64,000 nucleotides of DNA from Lantana camara (lineage: Eukaryota > Streptophyta > Magnoliopsida > Lamiales > Verbenaceae). The translations under genes were made by a program, and so were the position numbers. Positions 12,497 through 24,869 of this stretch are shown in pieces. The notes under the pieces were generated by a model that did not search any database, had not been told where the DNA came from, and saw only the letters and a program-made list of their open reading frames with translations. Location: contig CM074856.1 in NCBI GenBank assembly GCA_037501455.1, positions 93,880,001 to 93,944,000 of the forward strand, read 5' to 3'. The number at the start of each line of letters is the position of its first letter. The first letter of the stretch is position 1.

Positions 12497-14447
12497 TGTT
12501 AGGAATAATGCCCTAGAAAGCCGATTGTATATCCGCTTTGTGCTTTTCCTTATTGTAATCACAGACAATCTTTGAATGAAATAACGAATTGAGGCAACAC
12601 TTCTTTATATGCTCTTGTTTGGTATGCGTTTACTTTATCTGTGCATGTATAAGAACTCCCCTAATCCTGATGACTTTAGGACTCTACCATTTAGGTGAAA
12701 TGGTTCATGAAACGGGCCCTATATCACATAAGTCATGATTAGTAAAATACTCCAAGCCGATGAGTCCTACCGACAGTGGGAGTGTCAACCTGACTCCTCT
12801 AAGGCTTGCTGGTGGGATCACGCCCTTAAGAAGGATCACCTTGTTTCATGGAGGTGCAAAGTGTATAGTTGATACGTGCGTGATACATGAGGGTGCTTAC
12901 TTTAATAAGTAAGTTCACTGAGGTGCCCCGTGTGAGAAGATTCCTAAATGGGAAAGGAAGTTTCTATTTCAGGAAATGAAAACTTCCAGATTAGGAAATA
13001 TCTCACGAGTCATTGATGTGATTAATTGATCCTTAGACTTGAGCTTCCTTGTCACTTTATGAGTTAACTCTGTAGTCTTAGGTATAAGCTTTAAAGGGTG
13101 TCGCCTTAGACAACTGATTCAAGGCTTATGCTGGGGCTGCACAAGTGATTCATGAAAGTGAATGAGCATCAAGAAAGGACCTACACTTGCATTTGCAAGG
13201 TGATCTCTTATTGTGTAAGTCATTCATATGCCATATGGAGTCCTTGGCCAAGGCAGTAGATCAAGACATCAAGAAAAGGGTTTCTTGGATTGAGATCAAA
13301 TGGATATGAAATGCACTTAGCTTTAAGACCAGATTATTAGGGTTCTGATTATTCCCTTACCCTAGATCTTGGTTGAGAGATAGTAAGTAGGAGGATTGTA
13401 TCTCACATTAATCAATGACTTAAAGGTTCTGTCGAATCCGAACATTCCAATTCAGCTAGGGGTTAAACACCTGTTGCTAGACTATGGTCGTTTAATCTAT
13501 GGACTGATTAATTAATTAGTGAATTAATTAATTAGGGTCACTGCTAATTGAATTGAGAACCTAGAGGGTCACACACAACAACTTGGTTACATGAGTTAAG
13601 GCATAAAAATGATTAAATGAGTTAATCGGGCCTAGAGGGTTCCACACGTGTGAAACCACACGTGTGGGTCACGTGACTGGACACGTGTCATTGTGACACG
13701 TGTGCCACACGTGACTATTTAATTGAATATTAAATAATTAAGTTGTTAATTATTTAATAGACTTTGGTTTAATTTTGAATTAAAAAGAAAGTCTTATTTT
13801 GGAGAAAAATAATCTAGTTAATTAATTATGAATTAATTAATTAGATAAAATAAGTTTTTTATTTTATTTTAAATAAATAAAGTATAAAATTATCCAAAAA
13901 TAGTTTGGATATTTTAGCTCTCTTGAAAGTTGATTTGAATTTGAATTCAAAGTCAAAGTCAAAATTACTTGATGATCAAGTAATAGGAGAGAGAGACCAA
14001 AACCCTAGCCCATAAGGACTAGGATTTTCGGTCCTCCCTTTATTATAAATAGGGGAGCTCGAGCTCCCCTTAGATGGAATTGGCAATTCTTTTGGTTCAT
14101 GTGTTGAACACCATCCTTTCTCCAAGATAAACGAAACCCTAGGTTAAGCCTAAACACTAACTAGAGAACTAGCATCCTTACTAGTTAGATTGTAGTCAAG
14201 TTGGTGGACTATCTCTAGAGAGCTTCAAGTTAGAAGTTTAAAGATTCGAGCTTTACCAAGGAGAGGGGATCAAGCCGCGAGAAGAGCGTTCTTGGGTGGC
14301 TTGAAACGCTTCAAGAAAGAATAAAAGAAAAGTAAGTTTCTTATCTCAACGAATTTGGTTACACGATTGCGAGTCCAAGCCTCCAAGGTCCTTTTGTTGG
14401 GAAAATTTTTTTAAATTCCGCTGCTTTCTGATTCATGTTTGCCAACA
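12497..14447 (+). repeat. 3' LTR of copia A
   Basis: The LTR runs TGTTAGG to CCAACA, 1951 bp, and is co-linear with the 5' copy. It has the same six G-boxes (13645-13713), TATA box (14044-14051) and palindrome (14052-14069). It differs from the 5' LTR at roughly thirty sites by eye. Confidence 0.93.
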
Positions 14448-15280
14448 CTATACACCCTTCCATCACCCGGAGAAGAGGTATGTTTGTCTGATTCTGCATT
14501 ATGTTTGCTTTTGATTTATATGTTTGATTTATGAATGGAGTTAGGTGGGTCTGAAGCTCGTACTCGCCGACTCATGTGTGTGAGTTTGAACTTGTTTATG
14601 AAACGGGAGTGGATTCATATGTATTATAATTTGGTTAAGTCTAGCCTTCGGCCTTAAACCTTTTTCTATATGTAATATCACGTGTTAAATGTTTTGGCTT
14701 GCAAAAACCACGCCCCGATTAATGAACTTTCTAATTTTGAATATGCTATGCTCTATGTATATGTATGTGTGAGTGTGTTAGCCCCCTCACCAGTCATTAG
14801 GATTTACCCCTCCTCGTTGTTTTCTTTTTCCCCTTCGGTTTTGTTGAGTTTGCAGGTTCAGGTTGGTGCGTGCTTAGAGGCGGTCTTTTGTTTAGTTTTG
14901 TTCGAGTTGGTCGGTCGGTCTTTGCATCTTTACATTTTTGCATTTGTTTTATGTTTAGATATGTATGAAATTTGTATAAGTTATGATTCCGAATTTGAGC
15001 TTAGAACTTTGTATGATTTATTTGGCCTTGGATGGGCACTTTCTGTATAATTTGTAATATTTCGAGCATGTATGTTGGTATATATTGTTCCTGGTGCTTC
15101 CACATTTGATTTTGCATTTTTATGCACGCTCTGTATTAGGGTCTAGACCGCCTAGCTAGTGTGTGGGTTTTTGTTTGTCACCCGTTCGCTGTAGCTTGGT
15201 GCATGTGCGGAGTTTCCATTTCGTTACACGTGTCGAGCTATAGTGCGGGGAGTGTAGTGCCTTGCGCTCCGGGGTACTAC
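14448..15280 (+). repeat. Ty3/gypsy LTR J, right part
   Basis: This continues J after copia A. It starts with CTATACACCCTTCCATCACCC, as in the F and G LTRs. The predicted exon 3 begins at 14856 after TTTGCAG. The terminal block GTGCGGGGAGTGTAGTGCC resembles the ends of E, F, G and H. The expected terminal CTACA is imperfect (GGGGTACTAC then G), so the boundary with K near 15280 is approximate and probably a rearrangement point. A 122-residue open frame at 14682-15050 is not conserved and was not called. Confidence 0.65.
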
Positions 15281-16778
15281 GTTACATATTCAATTCTCGC
15301 TAAGTCATAAAATGTATAACAAATTCTTATGTCACATAATGGATTCCAATTCAATTAAAGTGATTATACTTTAATTATAAAGCTTCATGTTTAGGCATAA
15401 GAACTTCTCTTAACATAATCATGATTAGCATATTTATTTCTTAGTTGACACGGTCTAATTAATTCAAATTATACAGATTTACATATTTAGGAAAATTACA
15501 CACACACCCCTTCTAACTTAAGCAAATAGCACAAATTCAACATACCGGGATTCAATTTGCAAATCAAAGCATCAATATATTTCCTAATTCATTTAATCCA
15601 TGAATTCATATACATCGGAGTACATTTCGATCGAGGAATCAAGCAATTAGCAATTAAATCAATCAATCACAAATACACAAAATAATTCATAACAAATAAA
15701 CCGAGCGTCCGATTAACGAACGGGAAGTGGTGTTGGACTCACCACGACGAGGCGAGCAACCTGTCCGAAGGCCGTCGGAAAGCTGCAACCGAAGCCGCCG
15801 GAACAATGGTCGGCCGGCGTTCGGCCGCAGCCGGAACGTGCTGGAAAAATCCCAAAAAATCACCCGTGCAAGTACTCCTCATGCTCGTTCTAATTCCTCG
15901 ATCAATTTCTGAAAATTCCAAGCCAATCGTCTCCAATTTCAGATCCAACAAATATGAAAACCCCAAATTCAAAATTAACTTACTTCCGAACGGGTGAACA
16001 AAAATCAAATCCGTAAAAGGTATTGTCTTACCCGTGATGAGGCCTTCGAAATGCCCAAGGTAATGGCCCAAAAATATCACCGGAGCTGACCTCGATCATG
16101 AACCGCTACTGCACCACTTCCGTTCTACCACCCACACAGCGAATTGAGCCAAACAGAGGCCGAAAATGAAGTCAGGAGGTCGAGAAGTGTAGGAAACCAC
16201 CCTCTACCCACCGAAAAGACCGTCGAAAAGCGGCTGACACCGCCGCTTCAGTAACGCACGCCGCTTGCGCAATTTTAGCGGGCGCGTGCGCCACCACCGC
16301 CCCCTCGATGGTTGTGCCACCTACGTAGAATGAATCTCCAGGACACCGCGCACAAAACCCACCCATCATCGCCGCCAAACACCGCCGAGAGTCGCCTCAA
16401 ATCGCCGGCGAACTGGAAGCCCCATTTCGGCAGCCACCTGTTGCTGTCGGAACCGCCATCTCCGATTGTTTTCATGCCAAACCGATGCCGGTAACATGTC
16501 CAGGAGGTCAAAATACATAAAAACAGGTAGGCCTCGGCCGGTGAGAGGTGGTACAACCCATCACCTTCGGACCACCACTGCGCCACCGTTGGTCATTTTT
16601 AGGCCACAAAACTTGTACCATCGTACTCGGCCTCGATCGAACGGGCAGTGACCGAAAAACACCTAAAAAGAGAAAATTGCAAACAAGCCCCTAAACTCTT
16701 AAACAAAATCACATAATTAAACACACAAGAAAGTCAACACGTGGCGTACCTCGTACGTCGGAGCATCGGGATGTTACA
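15281..16778 (-). repeat. Truncated gypsy-type LTR K
   Basis: Read on the - strand this begins at 16778 with TGTAACATCCCGATG, the same opening as fragment L (22928), and runs about 1.5 kb until it breaks against J. The part at 15740-16640 is GC-richer with many CGCCGG-type motifs. The open frames there (for example 15739-16080 on the - strand) are composition effects. There is no purine tract beside its start, so it is a 5' or solo LTR rather than a 3' LTR. The element it belonged to is not in the window. Confidence 0.5.
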
Positions 16779-19039
16779 AATATGACATCAACCATGACAT
16801 CACCTACCTAAAATAGAAAGGCTAGGTGTATGATATAAAATCCTCCACATTTCCTACATATTCTCTACATACTTTTGTGATTCAAAATTCTCCACATTTC
16901 CTACATAATTTTGTGATTTAGAATTCTCCACATTTCCTACATATTTTTAAAATTTGCTCTTAGGTCCTTAATTCCTACCTACAAATACCCTTCAAGAGAT
17001 TCATTCTAACTCACAAATTTCTCTCAACTCCAACATACAAAATCACTCCTCTCTCCCTCCCTAAAGCCCCACGCCACAACCCCCTCTCTCTCACAAGGTT
17101 GGTTATTTTTTTTATGCTCTAATTTATGTTTTAATTTCATGTTTAGTCTAGGTAATTTAATTATTATATTTTGTATGCTTTAAATTATGATGAATATTTA
17201 TGTTTTTATTAGGAAAATATGATTTAGGAATTTATATTCATGAATTAAAGTTAGAAATTTAATTTATGAAAATGCACGATTATTATATGAAATAATTTAA
17301 ATATGTGTTTATATGTTCATAATTATGTTCTTCAATATTTGAATAGATTCATGTTTAGGAAATTTGGTTATGAATTAATTTTCATATACAGTTTATATAT
17401 TATGCTTATTTATGCTTTAATCTTATGTTATGAATATTAATTTAATCAAGAATGCCTAGAACATCTTATGAACATTCAAGTATGATTAAGAACACGTTCT
17501 TAGTGTTCTTGAGTAATGTGTGAAGTGTGTGTGTGTCGAGTTTGTGTCGTGTGTTAGTGTGTGAAAGATTAGGTGTTTAAGTGTATGTCTAATCCCCCAC
17601 ACTTAAATAGTAGTTGTTTTCAAATAATGACTTCAAAATAAATAAGAATAAATTAGGATTTTAAATAATAGTTCTTGATTAATATTTTAATAAAATAAAA
17701 TAGGGGATTAAGGTTTTATGAATCATTTTAACGTTTCATATTTCAAATATCGTTCTAAGATTCAAAAAACGTTTAAGGTTTCACACATCAAAATATTAGG
17801 ATTTCTAATTTTAAAGAAATCCAAGTTCTAACTTTATTAAACTAAAATATGAATTTCAAATAAAGATATTCATTTAGGATTTTCAAATCGGATATTTTAA
17901 AATATCATTTTCAAAATAAGATTTCTTTATGGGCTTCTTTTATAACGTAGAAGCTTATTAAGATTCCTAATTTGATTAATAATTACTTGATATATTAATG
18001 GACCTTATTTTATAAACTTTGTTTGAATGTTAAAGTTATATTTTATCATAATATTATTATATCTCATTTCATGTTATGACGTGTTTTATTATGATAACTT
18101 ATCTATATGATTAGTTTTAGTTACCGAATAGAAACTTATAGTTGATCACCACTCATCGGTGAAGATCTGGACGGACTAAGACTCCGGTATTATTACATAA
18201 TACCTGGTTACTGTAGGTGAGGTTAAATGTTTCTGACTGGGATCACGAGTCTATATATATATATATAACATTTTATGTCTTACGCTAATACAGTTCAAGT
18301 CTTACCCCTTTTGGGAAAATACTTTAATATCTACATATATTATTCTAGTATACAAAATCAATCATTTTAAAGTATTCATATTATCTTGTCTTCTTATAAA
18401 GATCAAAGTATTTCATGTTATAATATTCCGGTACTACATTACCATCTATCTAGTACCTATAAATGCAAGTAAAATATCTTTTCTTATTGTGGGCCCCGAT
18501 GGTATCGATAGAAGTAATAGACTAGGAGGCGAGCGCCAAAGGCTATTATTATACCAGCCGCCAACTAGATCTTGGTGATGGTCTAACTGCAGGTTAGTTC
18601 TTCCACATCAAGTGACGGGAAAAGGTACGTCCCTCCCAAACTCATGCTTATCGTCACAAGGGGTAGCTCCCTGAGGTGACACCAGAAGAAAAAGGGATTA
18701 TACTGTTTATTTCATTAGTAACAACATCTTGATCAATGTCGTTACGAATATTCTTAGTTTTAAGGAGTAAAGGTTTGAGAACGCCTAACTTGAGGGCATC
18801 ATATTGTTCTAAAAAGGGTTCATGTTTCCTCAAAGTATAGTCTATAACCCCCTATGCCGTTTTTTAAAATAAAAATGAACCCAGTATTGTTATTGATATA
18901 ATATTTTCCTATTATCGGATACTAACCAAGAAGTTTCTTGGTTAACCTATTATGTATATTTATTTAAACATTGCTCTCAAAATTATTACTTCACTCTTGT
19001 TTACTTTTCTACTAAAGATCTTTTGAATAAAAGTATTTT
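16779..19039 (+). repeat. AT-rich LTR-like block M
   Basis: No protein can be recognised in these 2.3 kb. A pyrimidine-rich stretch (17030-17090) leads to the donor-like CACAAG|GTTGGT (exon end 17097). An AT-rich run of about 1 kb follows, then the acceptor TTTTAG (18120), a 96-bp segment 18121-18216, and the donor TGTAG|GTGAGG. This is the order and approximate spacing seen in the gypsy LTRs, so M is probably a further diverged LTR cut on the left by K and on the right by F. A real host first exon was considered and is less likely. Confidence 0.35.
16841..16943. repeat. Short tandem repeat, about 40-bp unit
   Basis: The core TCTCCACATTTCCTACATA appears three times (about 16841, 16888 and 16924), separated by AT-rich spacers that include TTTTGTGATT. 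Units are about 36-47 bp. This is a small degenerate tandem array near the left end of block M. Confidence 0.7.
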
Positions 19040-22000
19040 TGTAGCACCCCGCACGTTGGGTCACCACATCCCCCACACCAAAGCCTAATCCACATATGAA
19101 ATTCAAAGTCCGTACATGAACCAAACAGTGGTGAACAGGAGACCTGATAGACTCACACCTATGCTAGGCGGAACGTAGACCCTGAACAAAGAAAACCAAA
19201 CAAGCAACAGGAATGCCGAAGCGGAAATGAGCCATACAAAATTCAAACATATAAAAGTAGGTGACGGGTTCAACTAGCATAAATACCTACTCCCGAAAAT
19301 TCAACAATAAACATAAATACAACGGGTTCAACTATCCCTAGAAGCCTGTCACGACAAATTCATAACATAATCCAATTTCAACATTCATATATATCTTATA
19401 CAAAAGTTGTACTTAAAGAGATGCAAATGCAAGACAACCGTAAATAAAACAAAAGACTTAACTCGAAACAGACTCTAGGACTGACACACTCCGCCTAGCA
19501 CAAACTCCAAGCTAAACCTGCAAACTAAAAACATAAAGAGGGGAGGAGTCAATCTTAACTCGACTGTGTGAGGGGTTAACACAGGCACACTATATATATA
19601 AGAGTAGAACATGTACAAAATCATAATGTTCATGAACGCAGAGATAGTTTCTGCATGCTACATCATTTTCCCATGATAAATACATAATGGGCTTACTTAG
19701 CAAAAGCAAACAAACCAACTTAACTAACCGAGCAAACTTATCAAGTCTTAACATATTTAGAATTTACCTTAACTTATAAAACGTTCCAAATTTTTACTTA
19801 ATTAAGAATCTATCCCTGTTTCATGAACCTTAACAGAATAGACATAACAGAGAACTCGGCGGGTACGAGCTCAGAATCCTCTAATCTCCTCAAAACATAT
19901 CATAACAAACTTAAACAGAAAACTTACAGACATAACATATCAAACCAACCTCAACTCTGTTGATGGAAGGGTGTATACACCCTAACCATCCATTCTAACG
20001 AGAGGAGTGCAAGCACTCAAACTCTCAGGATTTCTTCCCCCATCAAAGCTCCTGGTGAGTTCGGGGGTGATCCTCTTCTGATAAATAGAGACTGTGCCCA
20101 GGCCGAGCCCGATGGCCCTATACCGTCCCGGGATTCCTAACCCATAGTCTCTGGGGCCCAAAATACACATAACATAACATTCACTTATCCCGCTACAACA
20201 GATAGACAGATCGACAGACATATCTTATACATATATACATACCACTTTCCGTGTCATTCAAATACCCAGTCCTTACCAAACTTCGCTCATGAGAGGCACA
20301 CGGTAGAAACATAGCTTAAAGTGGCAAAACATATCAAATTAATCCAAAACAAGCATACGTAGGCTTGTACATTGCTTAACATACTTTCAATTCCATAACA
20401 TTTATGAACAAATACATATCACACACTTATTTACATACGTATAGGGCTTATTAAACCACATGCACTAAAACTAGGCACGTTTCATTAAGGTTTAACTATA
20501 TCCTAACCTCACCTTACACCGAAGAGGCTGAAGACACGACGTTTATTCCACCCCGGAATCAACACGGTCGACAAAACACCACCCCGGGTGCACCTGAACA
20601 AACTGAACACAAGAACAAGACTTAGACATACGAATGAACCAAATAGACGCACGGCGTATGCTTATGAAGTGGTGTAACATTTCATGGCATGATTCAATAT
20701 GAAATAAATCATAAATATGTCAAGAATTGAAGTGATTGTGTTCATGCTATTTAATCAAACGAATTAAATTCATATATATAAAGCACTGTTCAAGCAATGA
20801 AATTTAAGCAAGTAAGGACCAAGGAGTGCTAAATAAAAGCATAATTACCAATTAAGTAAGCATACAATTCATATAAGTCACATACGGGGCTCAAAGGGGT
20901 GAAAGGAACGCAAGAAGAAGGGTTTTGGCGAAGTTTAGCAAAAGCTGACAATTTTTCGAAATGTGCATGATGTAGAAAAATGGGAATATCTTGAGTTCTA
21001 GAAGTTGGAATTGGGTTTTATTTGTTGGATATGAAACTAGACAGGTAGACCTTTAAAATGGTATATGGCTCAAATCATGGTTGAAAGTGATGTGAAAATG
21101 GCGTTGGCCCGAAGTTGGAAAAATGCTGATTTTCGGTGAAGTCGCAACACCAAAATGGATCGATTATATCTCGAAAACTAGAAAGGATATTGAGATGATT
21201 CCAATTGGATAATACTCTAGACTTCAGAAGGTTTCTATGGTTTAAAATTCAGGTCAATCGGAACACGTTTGAGGGGGTAAAAAGCCGTTTGAAAAATGTA
21301 ATGAAAGTAGAAACTGGCGTTTGGAAGCTCTCGGGTCCAAGGGGTCCAAACGGGCGATTGGAAAATACACTTGGGGATGAAACGGGCGTTTGAGAACCGT
21401 CTAACTGAAAAATGGTTGAACAGTAACAATGGTGGAAAGAGGAACCACCCCCAAGCTCACATGAACCCACACAACACCGAAACGCACGAAATTCATACCA
21501 CGAAGCATATTCAACACTTAGATCACATATTTGCATATAAGAGCTCCCCGAAAGGAGCTCAAACATATAAATCCCGAACCTAACACTATTCATCTTCTTC
21601 CCCAATTAGTCAAATAACACAAATCTAAGGCACGAAATAGATATTAAATCGAAGCACGTATCGAATAGAGCACAAATCTTACCTTGGGTCGTTGATCGGA
21701 CGGTCGGATCTCACAAACCCGAGCTCAAGGCTTGATGGCCGAAAAGGGGGAAAATGCTTCTCCTTCTCTCTTCCTTGCCTTGCTGAACGTGAAAATGAAG
21801 AAGAAAAGAGGAGGCTTATCCCTTTTAGGGCCGGGCAAATGGGTCGATTAATACGGGCAGGGTCAAACGGTATTCGATTCATTCGGATCGGATTTTAAAA
21901 TGGTAGGGCGTTCAAATAGCTTTAGGAATTAAATGGATAATCCATTGAATCCGAATCATCGAAACAAACTCAATGATAGGGTCACAATTCAAATTTGAAT

Positions 22001-22232
22001 TCCCGAGCTCAAGTTACCCACGAAGGCTTAAACACCCTAATTATAATTACGTCCCTAATTTACAAATATTGGACAATTGAGTCTAAGTACAATTAATTAA
22101 ATTCTAAGCACATGTAATTAAAGTAAATCTCACGTTGACATGTAAGAATGCTAATCACATAATTCACAAAATTACTGAATTAAACTGTCTCGTGATGCCG
22201 TACCTGGAATGACGATCAGAAGGGGCGTCACA
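19040..22232 (-). repeat. 3' LTR of gypsy element F
   Basis: On the - strand the LTR begins TGTGACGCCCC at 22232 and ends GGGGTGCTACA at 19040, 3193 bp. A purine tract lies just outside its start, which makes it the 3' LTR of a - strand element. Predicted exon 1 ends at 21683 (CCAAG|GTAAGA). Exon 2 is 20593-20513 (after TTGTTCAG, before GTAAG|GTGAGG). Exon 3 starts at 19517 (after TTTGCAG). The inverted-repeat arms TGCTAGGCGGA and its complement are at 19490-19500 and 19162-19172. It is closely related to the G LTR. Confidence 0.85.
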
Positions 22233-22249
22233 ATCTCCCCCCCTAAGAG
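22233..22249 (-). other. Polypurine tract of F
   Basis: On the - strand a purine run containing seven G lies directly against the LTR start. Its position and composition are as in E, G and H. Confidence 0.8.
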
Positions 22250-22927
22250 AACTTGGCCCCCAGGTTCTACCGCTCGCATGAGACTACAACCAACTCTTCC
22301 GTATTCACCTAAGTTCAGGGTTCGTGACATTCTGACAAGGGTTAGCCCGAGAATGATCTTCCAAACACGAAGGGGGTTCGATCGCTCACTTCAAGCTTCA
22401 CACGAACTCGACCCAACTAGGAGTAGTTCGGACTTCTTGCACGATAGGAGGCTCACAAGTGATTCAACTCCCACTACTTGAATCCATCCAAACCAACCCA
22501 CAATTCGGGACCACGAGTGGAGTGGTTAAAGAACTCCTACCACTCATTCTCCAACCCAAATGGGCCTTCAATCAGCATCTCAACTCAGAGTTTGAAGTTG
22601 ACATTCGAACGTTGCTCACCACAACTCGTAGACTCTTAGAAACTCATGAAAAGACCTTTGCAAAGCACGACCCTCGACTTACCGTAAAGCAAAAGCACCC
22701 GCTCTCTCAAGCTACTCCGCAGGGCAACCAACCTCTCACAACAATGCGTAAGAAAGCAAAACTAAGTGATGAATGATGCACGTGATATGTATGTTTAATG
22801 TATAGTTCACCGAAGTGTCAGAATCTTGTCTTTATGATGATTTGATCCTTACCAAGTTCTCTTTACTCCCGATTATGTCTTGAAATTCCCGGTGTGTCTT
22901 ATGTTTCACACGTCATCCCGATCTTCT
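22250..22927 (-). mobile_element. 3' internal end of gypsy F, non-coding
   Basis: These bases match the region just inside the 3' LTR of G (about 48821-49500) over their whole length, then stop at the LTR start of L. No gag or pol motif is present. An open frame on the + strand (22459-22776, no ATG) has a counterpart in G broken by a frameshift. I do not call it a gene, but the match is reported separately. The rest of F has been lost. Confidence 0.7.
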
Positions 22928-23249
22928 GTAACATCCCGATCGTTCGGATTTCCAGGTACGCCGTAACGAGAGGGTTTTATGTGTTTTAAATTATTTAATT
23001 ACGTATTTGAATGTTATTTTAATGCTTATATGATTATTTGAATTGATATGAAATTAATTGTTTATATTTATGAACTTTGAATTTTAAACGTTTAAGTTTC
23101 GTATGCTCGTATTTTGCTCGTTATGTGCCGGAATTCAATTCCGATTTTTGTGAAATTTTGATATACGTGATATATGTGAGTTATGAATGTGTTTTCATGC
23201 TCGTTTTATGTGATATATGTGAGTTATGAATGTGCCGGAATGTGTTTGC
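22928..23249 (+). repeat. LTR fragment L, start of a + strand LTR
   Basis: It begins TGTAACATCCCGATCG, like the start of K read on its own strand, and so marks a + strand LTR start inserted in F. It breaks at about 23249 against the E LTR, leaving the two LTR pieces head to head. A direct duplication of about 25 bp (TGATATATGTGAGTTATGAA and neighbours) occurs at about 23168 and 23210. Confidence 0.55.
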
Positions 23250-24836
23250 AGTTACAGAAGCAGTGCAGCACTGAACGAAAACAGGGAAGGAAATGGATGG
23301 TTCAAACCAGGCCAATATCTCACAACATAGCAACCCAAACAAACTAATGTGATGAGGAATAGATAGACTATAAACGCACAACAGCAGGCCTGTAAATAAT
23401 TCAACATACGCAGCAAAAACTGAGAAGGACAAGGCAGCAATTCCAGCGGAAAAAACAGGGGAACAAGAGGAAAGAATGGAGCAAGCCTAAACATGATCAA
23501 ACAACCCTCAACACAGCTGCAAATAAGATAAAAATGAGACAATATTTGACAGCAAAACAATTCCTAAAAGCTAGCTGCAGTCCTGTACGTGAAAGAGGGC
23601 AAATTCCAATTGAATCTCAATCAATACATATCCATTTCATTAATGATATCTCAACAACCTCTTAACCATCAATGAATACAAGCATACTCTGTCATAAATG
23701 AAGAAAAGGAATGTATATATATCATCAAAGCAAGTCATAGATCAAGAGAATTCAAGAAATCATCAAAACACTTCAAAAACCTAACTGTTCATTCACATCT
23801 TCAAAAACCCACGAAATCTGAGTTAAAATTAGAGATGAAAGGATGGAAATAACCAGAGATGAATGTAAAACACAATCCTAACTCACCTTGTTGATTGGAT
23901 GAAAGTTGATTGTGATTTGAGCTCCAAAATCTCAAGGATTTGCACAGTTACGGGAAAAACTGGCTGCAGAAGCTTTGGATGAATTTTCTGGTGTGTGTGA
24001 GGATTGGTTCGAAATGGGGCAGTTACGGGGTGGTAGAGGGTTGAACTAGGGTTAAAAGGCCACCAACCATAGTTAATTTGATTAAGTTTTGATCAAGTTA
24101 TGGCCATTTTAGTGAAAGGTGGTCATTTTGGTGCCGTTTCGTTTTTTGGTTGGATTTCGGAGGTTCAAATGATTTCGGAAAAATATATGGCTTAGTTTAT
24201 TAAACTCAAATTTTCGATACGAGTTCAAAGAAGTTGACGGAACTCGAATCCGAGTTCCCGAGCTCAAGATATCACGTACGGAACCAAGGGTGCGCTAATC
24301 GCTCATTAGCCCCTAATTTGGTTCCACGAAACAAATTAAATTCGTTAATGCATCAAACGAGTTCGAAAACACAAAACGAGCATATAGGAATGTTCATAAC
24401 ACATATATTTACGACAAACTACAATTTCACGACATTTCGATATCATTTCATATAAGAACGATGCACAAATTAGACAACCATGCACATTTTCATACAATTC
24501 ATGCATAATGAAAATTAAACCAAATAAATTAAATTCTAATATTAAACATAATTTAAGTCAACGTATTATAAAATTTAATTAATAACTATAGTTAAAGCAT
24601 GATTAATTATCATAACCGACTTAATTAACATTAATCATTAAATTAACAATAATTTAAAATAAATACTTAAAATAACGAAATATTTAAAATAATATAAATT
24701 GAAATAAAATATAATAAAATAAAATAATAACAATTTATAATAAAATTAAATATAAAATGCGTAAAAACAACTAATTCGCGCAAATTTGTAAACACATACT
24801 TCATACCTTTATGTCTGAAAAAATCGGGGCGTTACA
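23250..24836 (-). repeat. 3' LTR of gypsy E, truncated
   Basis: This matches 41870-43460 of the 5' LTR in order and length (about 1590 bp), starting TGTAACGCCCCGA at 24836. The distal 2.2 kb is missing. The break falls right beside the place where the full LTR carries its palindrome array. Predicted exon 1 ends at 23887 (AACAAG|GTGAGT). Confidence 0.85.
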
Positions 24837-24854
24837 ATATCTCCCCCTTAAAAG
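24837..24854 (-). other. Polypurine tract of E
   Basis: On the - strand the run CTTTTAAGGGGGAGATAT directly precedes the 3' LTR. Confidence 0.85.
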
Positions 24855-24869
24855 AATCCATCCTCGGAT

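Larger units (their letters stand above)
4361..14447 (+). mobile_element. Ty1/copia retrotransposon A, complete but inactivated
   Basis: The element has two LTRs (4361-6302 and 12497-14447), a tRNA-Met primer site, a leader of about 2.2 kb, one broken gag-pol frame and a purine tract. It lies in gypsy LTR J with a target duplication of GTATA against CTATA (one mismatch). The LTRs differ at about thirty positions by eye, including an 8-bp duplication (CCTCCAAG) in the 3' copy, so it is older than element B of the same family. Its clade within copia was not determined. The initiator-Met site and long LTRs are compatible with Tork- or Angela-type lineages. Confidence 0.93.

Noticed and set aside
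14682..15050. 122-residue frame in LTR J
   Set aside because: It lies across the predicted intron 2/exon 3 boundary and has no counterpart in the E, F, G or H LTRs.
15739..16080. 113-residue frame in LTR K
   Set aside because: It lies in a GC-rich LTR segment, with competing frames on both strands and no known domain.
16980..17100. First exon of a host gene
   Set aside because: No coding exon follows, and the donor-exon-donor order matches the surrounding LTR pattern better.
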